Assembly: GCF_001429625.1 (NCBI RefSeq)
Contig: NZ_LMSU01000001.1
Location: 315,498-379,497 of the forward strand
Source of the DNA: Nocardioides sp. Soil805
GTDB taxonomy: Bacteria > Actinomycetota > Actinomycetes > Propionibacteriales > Nocardioidaceae
Length of the DNA: 64,000 nt
Direction of reading: 5' to 3'
The notes beneath the pieces are model-generated. The model did no database searches and was not told where the DNA came from. It saw nothing but the letters and a program-made list of their open reading frames with translations. The position numbers and the translations under genes were made by a program. Of this stretch, positions 45,101 to 52,662 are shown in pieces (position 1 is the first letter of the stretch; each line of letters starts with the position of its first letter).

Positions 45101-45927
45101 TCCAGGGCCACCAGCCGGCGTGCCGCGTCGAGCACGTCGACGGTCGGGGCGTCGAGGCGGTCGGCGTAGCGCACCGCGTTGGACAGGACCGTGCCGAGCC
45201 CGGCCCGGTGGGCGATCCCGGCCATCCGGGCGGCGTGCGGCGAGGTGCCGGGACCCCAGCCACCGCCGCCACTGCCCCCGCCGGGGAGCCGGTGCGAGAC
45301 CAGCTCGACGACGAGGTTGTCGCGGGGCACCACCTCGAGCCACGGCGCCAGCGCCGCCAGCCCGAGGTCGTCGCGGCGACGGGCCGCGGCGACCCCGAGC
45401 TCGGAGGTGGGGCCGAGGAGCACCATGACGTCGCCGGCGCCCAGGTGCGGGGCGATGAGGTCGAGGGTGGCCACCGGCCGGCCCCGCTCCCCGGCCAGGT
45501 GGGTCTCGGAGACCATCCGGCAGATCGCCGCCCAGCCGGCCTTGCCGCCGGCCAGGAACGTCACCCGCGGCAGGCCGCCGCGATGGACGGGCAGGTCGCG
45601 GTGGGCGCCGCCGCGCACCGGCGCGCGCTCCCGGGCCGTCGCGGGCGTGGGACGCCCGGGAGCCCCCGGGCGTCCCCCCGGACCCGCGAGGCCGCCGGGA
45701 CCGACGGGGGCGACCGCCAGGTCGACCCCCAGGACCGGCCGGATCCCCGCTTGGCTGCAGGCCTGGGCGAACTTGACGGCGCCGTAGGTGCCGTCGCGGT
45801 CGGTGAGGGCGAGCGCGTCCATCTCGTGCTCCGCGGCGCGCTCCACGAGGACGTGCGGGTGCGAGGCGCCGTACTGCAGGGAGTAGCCGGACGCCACGTG
45901 GAGATGGACGAACGGGTCAGGCGACAC
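42127..45927 (-). CDS. dnaE2: Error-prone DNA polymerase DnaE2
   Basis: This 1266-residue C-family polymerase has a PHP domain starting HLHVASGYSLQYGAS, where the second histidine pair of DnaE1 is lost as is usual in DnaE2, and a palm with SLPDIDIDVESARR (about residue 460). A linker rich in Gly/Pro/Arg interrupts the PHP domain near residues 73-105. The C-terminus lacks the full tau-binding region. DnaE2 performs damage-induced mutagenic synthesis, normally with ImuA' and ImuB. GTG 45927 overlaps the upstream HEPN gene by 11 bp; a longer frame to 46035 is its shadow. Confidence 0.93.
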   Translation of the reverse strand: MSPDPFVHLHVASGYSLQYGASHPHVLVERAAEHEMDALALTDRDGTYGAVKFAQACSQAGIRPVLGVDLAVAPVGPGGLAGPGGRPGAPGRPTPATARERAPVRGGAHRDLPVHRGGLPRVTFLAGGKAGWAAICRMVSETHLAGERGRPVATLDLIAPHLGAGDVMVLLGPTSELGVAAARRRDDLGLAALAPWLEVVPRDNLVVELVSHRLPGGGSGGGGWGPGTSPHAARMAGIAHRAGLGTVLSNAVRYADRLDAPTVDVLDAARRLVALDRRHVDRANAEGFLKSGKQMHEVAEEVCRLAGLAHDSGTEARRLLARTRAVADRCALDPRSDLGLGEVHFPEFDRTGESGRSAHAVLRARCEAGIGRRYGQAPRQRIWKRLDDELELIRGLGYASYFLTVADITDLIGEMGVRRAARGSGAGSLVNYLLGVSGVDPIRHGLLMERFLSPLRASLPDIDIDVESARRLEVYEVILARYGGDRCVCVSMMDTYRVRHAVRDVGAALGMPPGEVDAIAKAFPHIRARDARQALRDLPELRASGLASERLDLMFRLVERLDGLPRHIAVHPCGVLLSDDTLLSRTPVEASYAGFPMSQFDKDDVEALGLLKLDVLGIRMQSAMAHAVSEISRVDGVELDLDDEVQVPFDDEVTYTMISSARTLGVFQIESPGQRELVGKSGIESFGDIITDISLFRPGPVKSDMITPYLEAKQGWRTVHYLHDDLRPILEQTQGVVVFHEQVIEIIARFAGVSYAEADEKRRALGDVEGMAETRVWFFPRALARGYDLPLVTRMWEVVAAFASFGFCKAHAAAFALPTYQSAWLKAHWPAHFLSGVLTHDPGMYPKRLILQDARQFGVGVLGLDVNASETSYVVERLEDHTYAIRLALAELKGISEAEVSRIVTARGGTGPGCTTPYVSLSDFHARARVSRPVLERLVLAGGFDDLYRIAGGDHEVRPRGRLTRRDLLLQVAELDRHSRMLDRTSRGRGLAARRVSALVRPDETAQDAARRTSSDPAVRAAAQSRAARPVREADSVQLTLQLGDEPGAGEVVTGLPEMTTDERMRAELEILGLDVSQHAVAAYADFLDALGATRSRDLLRRRSRAELLVAGVKVATQTPPIRSGRRVVFLTLDDGTGPVDCTFFEDAQGPYAATVFHSWLLVVRGELRRTGRRGVSLRATGAWALPDLHALWQRERSRDAALAAVRAEIDRVPVGRADPDEPPHRRVLVHSSGFRLSPYADIKPAGDDTRDVARTLWHRSPGSPG

Positions 45928-46390
45928 CGCTCTCTCCGAAGCGGCCGTGGCCGGGCAGGCTGCTGGTCCGGGCCGGCGCGTGGGGCACGAGGCCCAGCGC
46001 CTGCTCGACCACGGCCAGGAAGCGGTCGGAGTCACGGACCAGGTCGTCCGCCTCGCGCTCGCTCACCGCCCGGGTCGAGCCGGCCTCGGCCGCGGCACGC
46101 TTGCTCGCGCCGGCGGCGAAGAACCGGGCCCACTCCTCCAGCTCGGGCGCCACCTCGGCCAGCAGGACCCACGCGTTCTTCTGGCGGCGGGCCCGGGGAG
46201 CCGGGTGGGCGCGAGCGGCCAGCAGCGCCGCGGCCGCGCGCAGGGCGGCCACGTGGGCGCAGGCGTAGCGGGTCGGGACGTCACGCGCCGAGATCGACTC
46301 CTGCAGGGACTCGGCCGCGCGGGCGAGGTAGGAGTGGGTGGTCGCGGGCAGCAGGTGCGGGTTGAGGGTCGGGGCCGTCGCTCGGGTCAC
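45917..46390 (-). CDS. SAV_6107 family HEPN-domain protein
   Basis: An approximately 157-residue helical protein matching the SAV_6107 HEPN type by the block SYLARAAESLQESISARD, followed by RYACAHVAALRAAAALLAARA. The RYACAH hexad fits the Rx4H motif of HEPN ribonucleases, although in this family it may be structural. It lies directly between DUF6504 and dnaE2, as in other actinobacteria. Start codons GTG at 46411, 46399 or 46390 are possible; I chose 46390 because GAGGTGG stands before it. It may be the functional stand-in for ImuA'. Confidence 0.75.
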   Translation of the reverse strand: MTRATAPTLNPHLLPATTHSYLARAAESLQESISARDVPTRYACAHVAALRAAAALLAARAHPAPRARRQKNAWVLLAEVAPELEEWARFFAAGASKRAAAEAGSTRAVSEREADDLVRDSDRFLAVVEQALGLVPHAPARTSSLPGHGRFGESGVA

Positions 46391-46400
46391 CTCGTCCACC

Positions 46401-46754
46401 TCAGTCCGCACAGCCGACGAGCTGCCAGGTGCCGTCGGTCCAGGAGAAGGACAGGTCGAAGACGCCCGACCGCTCGGCGCCGGTCGCCCCGGAGCCCCGG
46501 CCGGCCTCCACCCGCCACAGCTCACGCTCGACGAGCAGGTCGTCGCCGGTCGTGGGCGGGGACGCGGTCAGGGTGGCGCCGGCGTCGTCGGAGCCGATCA
46601 CGGCGCGGGCCCCGGAGGACTGCCACCACGGCGCCGTCTCCACCCAGTGCGCCAGCACCGCGCGGACCTTCCACAACCGACCGTGCCAGAGGAACTGGTC
46701 GGGCCCTTCGGTCTCTCCCCGTCGCACCTCGACGGGGTCGTCGTACAGCCTCAT
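46401..46754 (-). CDS. DUF6504 family protein
   Basis: A 117-residue protein starting MRLYDDPVEVRRGE, then PDQFLWHGRLWKVRAVLAHWVE and ELWRVEAGRGSG, ending in a strand pair FDLSFSWTDGTWQLVGC. This beta-rich pattern is the DUF6504 family, which neighbours SAV_6107 and dnaE2 in actinobacteria. The function is unknown. The ATG at 46754 has AGGAGG seven bases upstream. It is the first gene after the SOS box. Confidence 0.8.
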   Translation of the reverse strand: MRLYDDPVEVRRGETEGPDQFLWHGRLWKVRAVLAHWVETAPWWQSSGARAVIGSDDAGATLTASPPTTGDDLLVERELWRVEAGRGSGATGAERSGVFDLSFSWTDGTWQLVGCAD

Positions 46755-46835
46755 GCGTGCCTCCTGCCCACTCGTCGACCCCGCCACCGGCCTCGGTGGC
46801 GGTGGGGGTCGAGGTCACCGCCACCGAGGCCGCGT

Positions 46836-46851
46836 CCGAACAGGTGTTCGA
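46836..46851. promoter_or_regulatory. LexA-type SOS box upstream of the dnaE2 operon
   Basis: CCGAACAGGTGTTCGA contains CGAAC, four bases, GTTCG, the full actinobacterial/Gram-positive SOS box core. It stands about 82 bp before the DUF6504 ATG, just downstream of a candidate promoter, so LexA would block initiation. An overlapping 12-bp perfect palindrome, GTGTTCGAACAC, covers 46844-46855. Confidence 0.85.
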
Positions 46852-46860
46852 ACACGGCCA

Positions 46861-46891
46861 AAGGTACACGCCCCCACCGACAGCGGGTCAA
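46861..46891 (-). promoter_or_regulatory. Candidate promoter of the SOS operon
   Basis: On the minus strand TTGACC (46886-46891), 19-nt spacer, TACCTT (46861-46866); TGTACC with a 17-nt spacer is an alternative. The SOS box begins about 10 bp downstream. Confidence 0.5.
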
Positions 46892-46919
46892 GAGGCGAAC
46901 GGCAGCAGGTGGAGAAACC

Positions 46920-47390
46920 TCAGTGGGCGCGCAGGTAGGCGCTGGTGTCCCTGCGCCAGAGGAAGAACACGAGGAGCACGTTGAGCACCATGGTCAGCAC
47001 CGAGAGCGCGACGAACAGCGCCGGCAGGTGGTTGAGCAGGCCCAGCGCGGCCACGAGCACCCCGAAGACGGCCATCAGCGTCAGGACCAGCCGGGACCAG
47101 CCGTGCCCGTCCACCAGGAACGCCGCGAGCACCATCGCCAGCAGCAGGAAGACGACGAACCAGACCACGGCCAGCGGCACGAACTTGGGCACGATCGCGC
47201 TCTCGCGCAGCGCCTCCAGGCCGCCGGCGTTGAGGATCTCCTGGGCGGACGGGTTGCCCTTGGCCCACGAGAGGATCACCTCGTCGCGCTGCACCCACGT
47301 CATCAGCGCGGTGACCGCACTGGCGAGCACGATGGCGATGAGCACCTTCAGCGCGTGGTCGACGGACGCGGGCACCTGGCGACGCAACAA
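46920..47390 (-). CDS. Small four-helix membrane protein of unknown family
   Basis: A 156-residue protein with four hydrophobic segments (about residues 13-32, 70-92, 98-117 and 120-142) and a periplasmic-type loop rich in Ala, Leu and charged residues after helix one. I recognise no family. The TTG at 47390 has GAGGGG eight bases upstream; the GTG at 47375 is an alternative start that would drop five residues. It is divergent from the YbaK-like gene at 47433. Confidence 0.7.
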   Translation of the reverse strand: MLRRQVPASVDHALKVLIAIVLASAVTALMTWVQRDEVILSWAKGNPSAQEILNAGGLEALRESAIVPKFVPLAVVWFVVFLLLAMVLAAFLVDGHGWSRLVLTLMAVFGVLVAALGLLNHLPALFVALSVLTMVLNVLLVFFLWRRDTSAYLRAH

Positions 47391-47420
47391 GGCTGTTCCC
47401 CTCAGGAGTCGAACGGTGGC

Positions 47421-47426
47421 TAGGCT
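47421..47426 (+). promoter_or_regulatory. Leaderless-type -10 for the second YbaK-like gene
   Basis: TAGGCT, 6 nt before the ATG at 47433. Confidence 0.55.
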
Positions 47427-47432
47427 CCCGGC

Positions 47433-47906
47433 ATGGCGAGCGAGCATCCGTCGGTCATCAGTTTTCGAGACGAGCTGACCCGGCGCGGCGGCACCGGTGA
47501 CGTGGTCATCCTGCCCGATGCGGTCCACACGGCCGCACTCGCCGCGGCGGCGCTGGACTGCGAGGTGGGCGCGATCGCCAACAGCCTGCTCTTCGACGCC
47601 GGCGGCGTGCCCGTGCTCCTCCTCACCTCGGGCGCCCACCGGGTCGACGTGGGCAAGGCAGCGGCCACGGTCGGCGTGCAGGAGCTCGCGCGGGCCACGC
47701 CGGACTTCGTGCGTCGGCACACCGGCCAGGTCATCGGCGGCGTCTCCCCCTTCGACCACCCGGCGCCCGTCGGCACCTGGATCGACACCGACCTGCGCGC
47801 GTACGACGTGGTGTGGGCCGCCGCGGGCCACCCCGCCGCCGTCTTCTCCACGACGTACGACGAGCTGGTCGCGATGACCGGTGCCACCGAGATCGCCGTC
47901 GCCTGA
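47433..47906 (+). CDS. YbaK/EbsC-like aminoacyl-tRNA deacylase
   Basis: A 157-residue member of the YbaK/ProX editing superfamily. The blocks AALDCEVGAIANSLLF, VLLLTSGAHRVDVGKAA and HTGQVIGGVSPFDHP correspond to the conserved pocket strands and the GGxSPxG loop. It is distant from the protein at 615, so it probably has another tRNA or amino-acid preference. DUF4126 starts in its stop codon (TGATG). Confidence 0.87.
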   Translation: MASEHPSVISFRDELTRRGGTGDVVILPDAVHTAALAAAALDCEVGAIANSLLFDAGGVPVLLLTSGAHRVDVGKAAATVGVQELARATPDFVRRHTGQVIGGVSPFDHPAPVGTWIDTDLRAYDVVWAAAGHPAAVFSTTYDELVAMTGATEIAVA

Positions 47907-48490
47907 TGGAGTCCCTCTCGCTGGCGTTCACCGGCGGCTGGGCGAGCGGCGTCAACGCCTACCTCGTCGTGCTGGTGCTGGGGATCGCCGACCGGGTCGG
48001 CGACGTCGCGGGCATCCCCGACGTGCTGGGACGCTGGGACGTCCTCGCGGCGGCCGGCTTCATGTTCGCCGTCGAGTTCGTCGCCGACAAGATCCCCTAC
48101 CTCGACTCCACGTGGGACGCGATCTCGACCGCGATCCGGCCGACCGTGGGTGCGGTGATCGGCGTGCTCCTCGCGGGCGACGCGACGTCGCTCGACCAGG
48201 CCGTCCTCGGGGTCGTCGGCGGTGGCACCGCGTTGCTCTCGCACCTGGTCAAGGCCGGGGGCCGGCTGGCCATCAACTCCTCCCCCGAGCCGGTCACCAA
48301 CGTCACCGCCAGTGTCACCGAGGACCTCACCGTGCTCGGCGTGGTGTGGCTGGCGCTCGAGCACCCTCAGCTGGCCGCGGCGGTCGCTGCGGTGCTCCTG
48401 GCCGTGGGCCTGATGATGCTGGTCGTCGTCGGCCGGTTCGTGCGCCGCGGCTGGCGACGGTGGAAGAAGCGCGAACCCGTCCCGACCTAG
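47906..48490 (+). CDS. DUF4126 family membrane protein
   Basis: A 194-residue integral membrane protein with helices around residues 12-30, 45-62, 80-95, 100-115 and 150-176. The DUF4126 core reads EFVADKIPYLDSTWDAIST and SSPEPVTNVTASVTEDLTVLGV. Its role is unknown; the family is sometimes fused to lipid- or FAD-related proteins. The ATG overlaps the previous stop by one base. Confidence 0.85.
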   Translation: MESLSLAFTGGWASGVNAYLVVLVLGIADRVGDVAGIPDVLGRWDVLAAAGFMFAVEFVADKIPYLDSTWDAISTAIRPTVGAVIGVLLAGDATSLDQAVLGVVGGGTALLSHLVKAGGRLAINSSPEPVTNVTASVTEDLTVLGVVWLALEHPQLAAAVAAVLLAVGLMMLVVVGRFVRRGWRRWKKREPVPT

Positions 48491-48525
48491 GCGGGCCGCC
48501 GGGCGTGCGTCGGGGTCTCGCCGCC

Positions 48526-48531
48526 TAGTCT
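48526..48531 (+). promoter_or_regulatory. Leaderless-type -10 for the FAD oxidoreductase
   Basis: TAGTCT, 7 nt before the ATG at 48539. Confidence 0.5.
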
Positions 48532-48538
48532 GCTCGCC

Positions 48539-49861
48539 ATGGCGCGCGTGGTGGTGGTGGTGGGTGGCGGGTTCGGCGGGCTCGCGTCGGCCGCCCGGCT
48601 GGCCAAGCTGGGCCACAAGGTGACCCTCGTCGAGCGGTCGCCGTCGCTCGGTGGCGCGCTGTCGAGCGTCTCGACCGACGAGGGCTTCGGGTGGGACGCC
48701 GGGCCGACCAGCACCCTGCTGCCCGCCGTGGTCCGCGACCTCTTCCGCAAGACCGGCCGGCCGCTGGAGCGTGAGCCCGGCGACGTCGACCTGGTGGCCC
48801 GCGACCTGGTCCGCGAGCACCGCTTCGAGGACGGGTCCGTCCTGCGCCTGCCGGGCGGCTCGCGCTCGGCCCAGCTGGCCGCGTTCGACGCACTGGGCCC
48901 GGGGCTGGGCGAGCAGTGGGTCGCGCACGTCGCGTCCTACTCCGACGCCTGGGACCTGCTGCGTCGCGACCACCTCGAGCGGCCGTGGGACGCGGCGCTG
49001 GCCCCGAAGGCGTTGACGGACCTGCTCACCGGCCGCGAGGTGCTGCACCGGCGGCTGCGCCGGACGTTCCGCGACGAGCGGCTGCGGCTCGTTGCCGGAC
49101 ACCCCTTCGTCGCCGACGGGCACGACCTGCGCAACGTCCCGGCGTGGCAGGGCGTCCTGGCGTACGTCGAGCAGCGGTTCGGCTCCTGGACGGTCCCGGG
49201 CGGCATGGCCCGGCTCGGCACGGTGCTGGCCGAACGGCTGGGCACGCGCGGAGTGACCGTGCTGACGGGCACGACCGCGCACGACCTCGTGGTGCGCGAG
49301 GGGCGCGTGGCCGCTGTCGCCACGTCCGCCGGCGAGCTCGACGCCGACGTCGTGGTCTGCGCCGTCGACCCCCGTCGCCTCCCGGCCCTGGCCCCCCACG
49401 TCGCGCGCACCATGCCCGCCATCCCGCCCGTGGTCTGCCACCTCGGGCTCTCGGACGCCGACGCCCTGCCGGACCTGCCGCACGAGGTGGTCCTGCACGG
49501 CGACCCGATGCTGGTGGTCCGCACCGGCGGGCGGGCGCCCGAGGGGGCGGCCGCCTGGACCGTGCACGGCCGCGGCCGGCTCGCCGAGGACCTCCTCCTG
49601 GCCTTGGCGCGGCACCGGCTCGACGTCCGCGACCGGGTCGTCGTACGGGTCGACCGGTCGCCGCGCGACCTCGTCGACGCCTGGGGCGGCTCGCCGCTCG
49701 GCGTGCTCTGGCAGGGACGGGCGACGGTCCGGGCGCGGCTCGGCCCGACGACGCCGGTGCCGGGGGTGTACGCCGCGGGGGCGCACGCGACGCCCGGGTC
49801 CGGGCTGCCGTTCGTCGGGCTCTCCGCGGCGCTGGTCGCGCAGGCCGTCGGCCCCGCCTGA
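48539..49861 (+). CDS. CrtI-like FAD-dependent oxidoreductase
   Basis: A 440-residue amine-oxidase/phytoene-desaturase-like flavoprotein. It opens with VVVVVGGGFGGLASAARLAKLGHKVTLVE, quoted here in two pieces: the dinucleotide loop GGGFGGLASAARL and the ribose-binding Glu of VTLVERS. DAGPTSTLLP and the C-terminal FAD block VPGVYAAGAHATPGSGLPFVG (split at GAHATPG) are typical of CrtI and related isomerases. No phytoene synthase is nearby, so carotenoid desaturation is only one possibility; a polyprenyl synthase lies 1.6 kb downstream. Confidence 0.82.
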   Translation: MARVVVVVGGGFGGLASAARLAKLGHKVTLVERSPSLGGALSSVSTDEGFGWDAGPTSTLLPAVVRDLFRKTGRPLEREPGDVDLVARDLVREHRFEDGSVLRLPGGSRSAQLAAFDALGPGLGEQWVAHVASYSDAWDLLRRDHLERPWDAALAPKALTDLLTGREVLHRRLRRTFRDERLRLVAGHPFVADGHDLRNVPAWQGVLAYVEQRFGSWTVPGGMARLGTVLAERLGTRGVTVLTGTTAHDLVVREGRVAAVATSAGELDADVVVCAVDPRRLPALAPHVARTMPAIPPVVCHLGLSDADALPDLPHEVVLHGDPMLVVRTGGRAPEGAAAWTVHGRGRLAEDLLLALARHRLDVRDRVVVRVDRSPRDLVDAWGGSPLGVLWQGRATVRARLGPTTPVPGVYAAGAHATPGSGLPFVGLSAALVAQAVGPA

Positions 49862-49890
49862 GAGCGGGCGCCGAACCCCGGGGGGTGTGA

Positions 49891-50487
49891 CTAGGCCAGC
49901 GCCCAGGTGACCGTCAGGGCGCCCTGCACCGCCGACTCCCCCGGCTCGAGGCGCGCGCCGAGCTGGGCACCGGCAACCACGGGACCGCCCGCGGAGGACA
50001 TCCCCTCGGCGATGGCCACCACGTCCCCCAGCTCGGCACCGGCGAGGGCGGCCAGGTGCGCGGCATGGGCGCGGGCGTCGTCCCAGGCGGCCTCGGCGGC
50101 GGTGCTCCGGGCGTCGGAGGGGTCGCTCACGTCGAGGGAGACGCCGTCCACGACCAGGGCGTCACCGACGGCGTCGGCCAGCGCGGAGAGCAGGTCGCCC
50201 GCCTCGGCGACCGTCGGGCAGCGGACCGCGAGCGAGTGCCGGGCCTCGAAGCCGCCGGGGCGGCTCTCCTGGTCGTGCCACGGCCAGACGCTGAGACCGG
50301 TCGAGCCGGGCATCAGGCCACGCTCGCGTGCCACGTCGCCGATGCGCTCGGCCGACGCGGACACCCCGGACAACGCCTCGGCCACACCGGCCGCGCGGTG
50401 CACGGCGGAGACGCGGACCATGGCCGAGTCAGGGACGACGGTGGCGACTCCGTGACCGGTCACGGTGACGGTGCGGGGGGCGGTCAT
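49891..50487 (-). CDS. SIMPL (DUF541) domain protein
   Basis: A 198-residue SIMPL-domain protein that begins RTVTVTGHGVATVVPDSAMV, the family start, and has the GLSVWPWHDQ and AVRCPTVAEAGDLL strands and the late LGDVVAIAEG block. It lacks the usual signal peptide, so it should be cytoplasmic, unlike most secreted DUF541 proteins. The function is unknown. It lies downstream of metF on the same strand with a 37-bp gap. Confidence 0.83.
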   Translation of the reverse strand: MTAPRTVTVTGHGVATVVPDSAMVRVSAVHRAAGVAEALSGVSASAERIGDVARERGLMPGSTGLSVWPWHDQESRPGGFEARHSLAVRCPTVAEAGDLLSALADAVGDALVVDGVSLDVSDPSDARSTAAEAAWDDARAHAAHLAALAGAELGDVVAIAEGMSSAGGPVVAGAQLGARLEPGESAVQGALTVTWALA

Positions 50488-50524
50488 GGATGCACCGTAG
50501 CGACCGTGTCGAGGCCCGCCCGAC

Positions 50525-51412
50525 TCAGACGGTGATCCGCAGCGCGGTGAAGATCTCGCGCGTCGCCTTGGAGCGGTTGAGCGTGTAGAAGTGCAGCCCC
50601 GGGGCCCCGGCGGCGAGCAGCGCCTCGCACAGCTCGGCGGCCATCGCGATGCCCTCGGCACGCAGCGCGGCCGGGTCCTGCTCGTGGGGCGCGAGGCGGC
50701 GGCGCACCGCCTCCGGCACGGGGTGCCCGGAGAGCTCGGCCATCCGCGAGACCTGGCGCAGGTTGAGGATCGGCATGATCCCCGGCAGCACCGGGATGTC
50801 CACCCCGACGGCGCTCGAGCGCTCGAGCAGGCCGGCGTAGTCGTCGGCCGAGAACACCATGTCGGTGATCGCGAACTCCGCACCCGCCTGCTGCTTGGCC
50901 AGCAGCACCCGGGCGTCGTGCTCGAGGGACTCGGCGGACGGGTGGCCCAGCGAGAACGCCGCGACGGCGACCGCGAAGTCCCCCCGCCGGCTGGCCAGCT
51001 CGACCAGGTCGCTGGCGTGGGCGAGCCCGCCCGCGGTGGGCACCCACTCGGCGCGCGGACCATCCTCCGGGTCGCCCCGCAGGGCGAGCACGGTGCCGAC
51101 GCCGGCCGCCGCGTAGCTGTCGAGGATGCCCTCGAGCTCGTCGCGGGTGTGGCCGACGCAGGTGAGGTGGCCGACCGGCACGAGGGACGTCTCGCGGGCG
51201 ATCCGCCCGGTGATCCGCACCGTGGTGTCGCGCGAGCTGCCGCCCGCGCCGTACGTCACGGAGACGAACGTCGGGTCGTAGGGCTCGAGCTCGGTGATCG
51301 CCCTCCAGAGCTGCTCCTCGCCCTCGGCGTCCTTGGGCGGGAAGAACTCGAAGGAGAAGGAGGGCTCGCCGCTCTCGAGGCGTGCGCGCATCCGGCCGCG
51401 TCCCTGGGTCAT
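50525..51412 (-). CDS. metF: Methylenetetrahydrofolate reductase
   Basis: A 295-residue TIM-barrel flavoenzyme that reduces 5,10-methylene-THF to 5-methyl-THF for methionine synthesis. Signature stretches are SFEFFPPKDAEGEEQL, FVSVTYGAGGSSRDTT, HLTCVGHTRDELEGIL, LALRGDPEDGP and the late PGLHFYTLNRSKATREIF. The ATG at 51412 is preceded by a leaderless-type box. Confidence 0.95.
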   Translation of the reverse strand: MTQGRGRMRARLESGEPSFSFEFFPPKDAEGEEQLWRAITELEPYDPTFVSVTYGAGGSSRDTTVRITGRIARETSLVPVGHLTCVGHTRDELEGILDSYAAAGVGTVLALRGDPEDGPRAEWVPTAGGLAHASDLVELASRRGDFAVAVAAFSLGHPSAESLEHDARVLLAKQQAGAEFAITDMVFSADDYAGLLERSSAVGVDIPVLPGIMPILNLRQVSRMAELSGHPVPEAVRRRLAPHEQDPAALRAEGIAMAAELCEALLAAGAPGLHFYTLNRSKATREIFTALRITV

Positions 51413-51419
51413 GGCGCCC

Positions 51420-51425
51420 AGCCTA
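51420..51425 (-). promoter_or_regulatory. Leaderless-type -10 for metF
   Basis: TAGGCT on the minus strand, 7 nt before the ATG at 51412. The mirror-image box of the divergent gene lies 38 bp away. Confidence 0.55.
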
Positions 51426-51463
51426 GGTATCCGACGGGTGCCGGACCGCATGCGTCCACTGGT

Positions 51464-51469
51464 TAGGCT
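51464..51469 (+). promoter_or_regulatory. Leaderless-type -10 for the polyprenyl synthase
   Basis: TAGGCT, 6 nt before the GTG at 51476. Confidence 0.55.
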
Positions 51470-51475
51470 CCCCGG

Positions 51476-52555
51476 GTGACCAGCCCGGTGAGCACGTCGT
51501 GGGACCCCGCCGACTTCCGAGATCGCATCCAGGCGGTGCTCGACGCTTTCCTCGACGAGCAGGCCGCACTCCTCGCCCCGCTGGGCGACGACGCCTCCCG
51601 GCTGATGGCCGAGGCCCGCACGAGCGTCCGTGGCGGCAAGCGCTTCCGGGCCGCGTTCTGCTACTGGGGCTACCGCGCGATCCGGCCCGACGTCCCGGAC
51701 GAGGACGCCCTGGCCCGCGCCTGCGCGGCCCTCGAGCTGCTGCACGCGAGCGCGCTGGTGCACGACGACTACATGGACGCCTCCGACACCCGCCGCGGCC
51801 GGCCCGCGACCCACCGCGCCTTCGAGGGCGAGCACCGCGGCGCCGGGTGGCGCGGACGTGCCGACCAGTACGGCGCCGCCGCGGCCATCCTCCTCGGCGA
51901 CCTGCTGCTGGGCTGGTCCGAGGAGCTGCTGCGCCGCTGCGGCCTGCCGCTCGCGAGCGTCGTACCGGCCCTCGACGTCTTCGACCTGTGCCGGACCGAG
52001 GTGATCGCGGGGCAGTTCCTCGACGTGTCGGTCCAGGCGCGCGGGCACGCGGACGTCGACACCGCGATGACGGTGCTGCGCTACAAGTCCGCGAAGTACT
52101 CCATCGAGCGGCCCCTGCACGTCGGGGCCGCCCTGGCCGGGGCCACGCCGGCCCAGCTCGAGGACCTGAGCCGCTTCGGCCTGCCGCTCGGCGAGGCGTT
52201 CCAGCTGCGCGACGACCTGCTCGGCGTCTACGGCGACCCGGTGGCGACCGGCAAGCCGGCCGGCGACGACCTCGTGGAGGGCAAGCGCACGGTGCTCGTG
52301 GCCCTGGCCCTCGACAGCAGCGACCGCGACGGCGCCCGACGCCTCGACGCGTCCCTCGGCACCCGCCTCGACGAGGCCGCGGTGGCCGAGCTGCGCGACA
52401 TCATCGACCGCTCCGGCGCGCACGCGCAGGTGGAGGAGGTCATCGGCGCGCTCGCGGAGCGGGCGGTCTCGGCCCTGGACACGCCCACCGTGGACGACGT
52501 CGCCCGCGGCGTGCTGCGCGAGCTGGCCGCCTCCGCCACCCAGCGCACCGTGTGA
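51476..52555 (+). CDS. Trans-polyprenyl diphosphate synthase (IdsA-like)
   Basis: A 359-residue all-helical prenyltransferase that elongates allylic diphosphates with IPP, probably GGPP or FPP level. The first Asp-rich motif reads LVHDDYMDASDTRRGRPA and the second GEAFQLRDDLLGVYGDP; GGKRFRAAFCYWGYRA and KYSIERPLHVGAALAG are also typical. Product length cannot be decided by eye. It is divergent from metF with a 63-bp shared promoter region. Confidence 0.92.
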   Translation: MTSPVSTSWDPADFRDRIQAVLDAFLDEQAALLAPLGDDASRLMAEARTSVRGGKRFRAAFCYWGYRAIRPDVPDEDALARACAALELLHASALVHDDYMDASDTRRGRPATHRAFEGEHRGAGWRGRADQYGAAAAILLGDLLLGWSEELLRRCGLPLASVVPALDVFDLCRTEVIAGQFLDVSVQARGHADVDTAMTVLRYKSAKYSIERPLHVGAALAGATPAQLEDLSRFGLPLGEAFQLRDDLLGVYGDPVATGKPAGDDLVEGKRTVLVALALDSSDRDGARRLDASLGTRLDEAAVAELRDIIDRSGAHAQVEEVIGALAERAVSALDTPTVDDVARGVLRELAASATQRTV

Positions 52556-52662
52556 CCGGGTAGGTCCCTGTCGACGACGCCAGTGACCGGATCCGGCGAG
52601 GAGCGTGCGCGCTGCCGAGAATTCGGTCGTGACTCGGCCGCTGCTCGTGTGAGGGTGCCGTC

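Noticed and set aside
41707..46365. A 1552-codon plus-strand open frame opposite dnaE2 and its neighbours
   Set aside because: Same reason; it spans several real minus-strand genes and has low-complexity composition.
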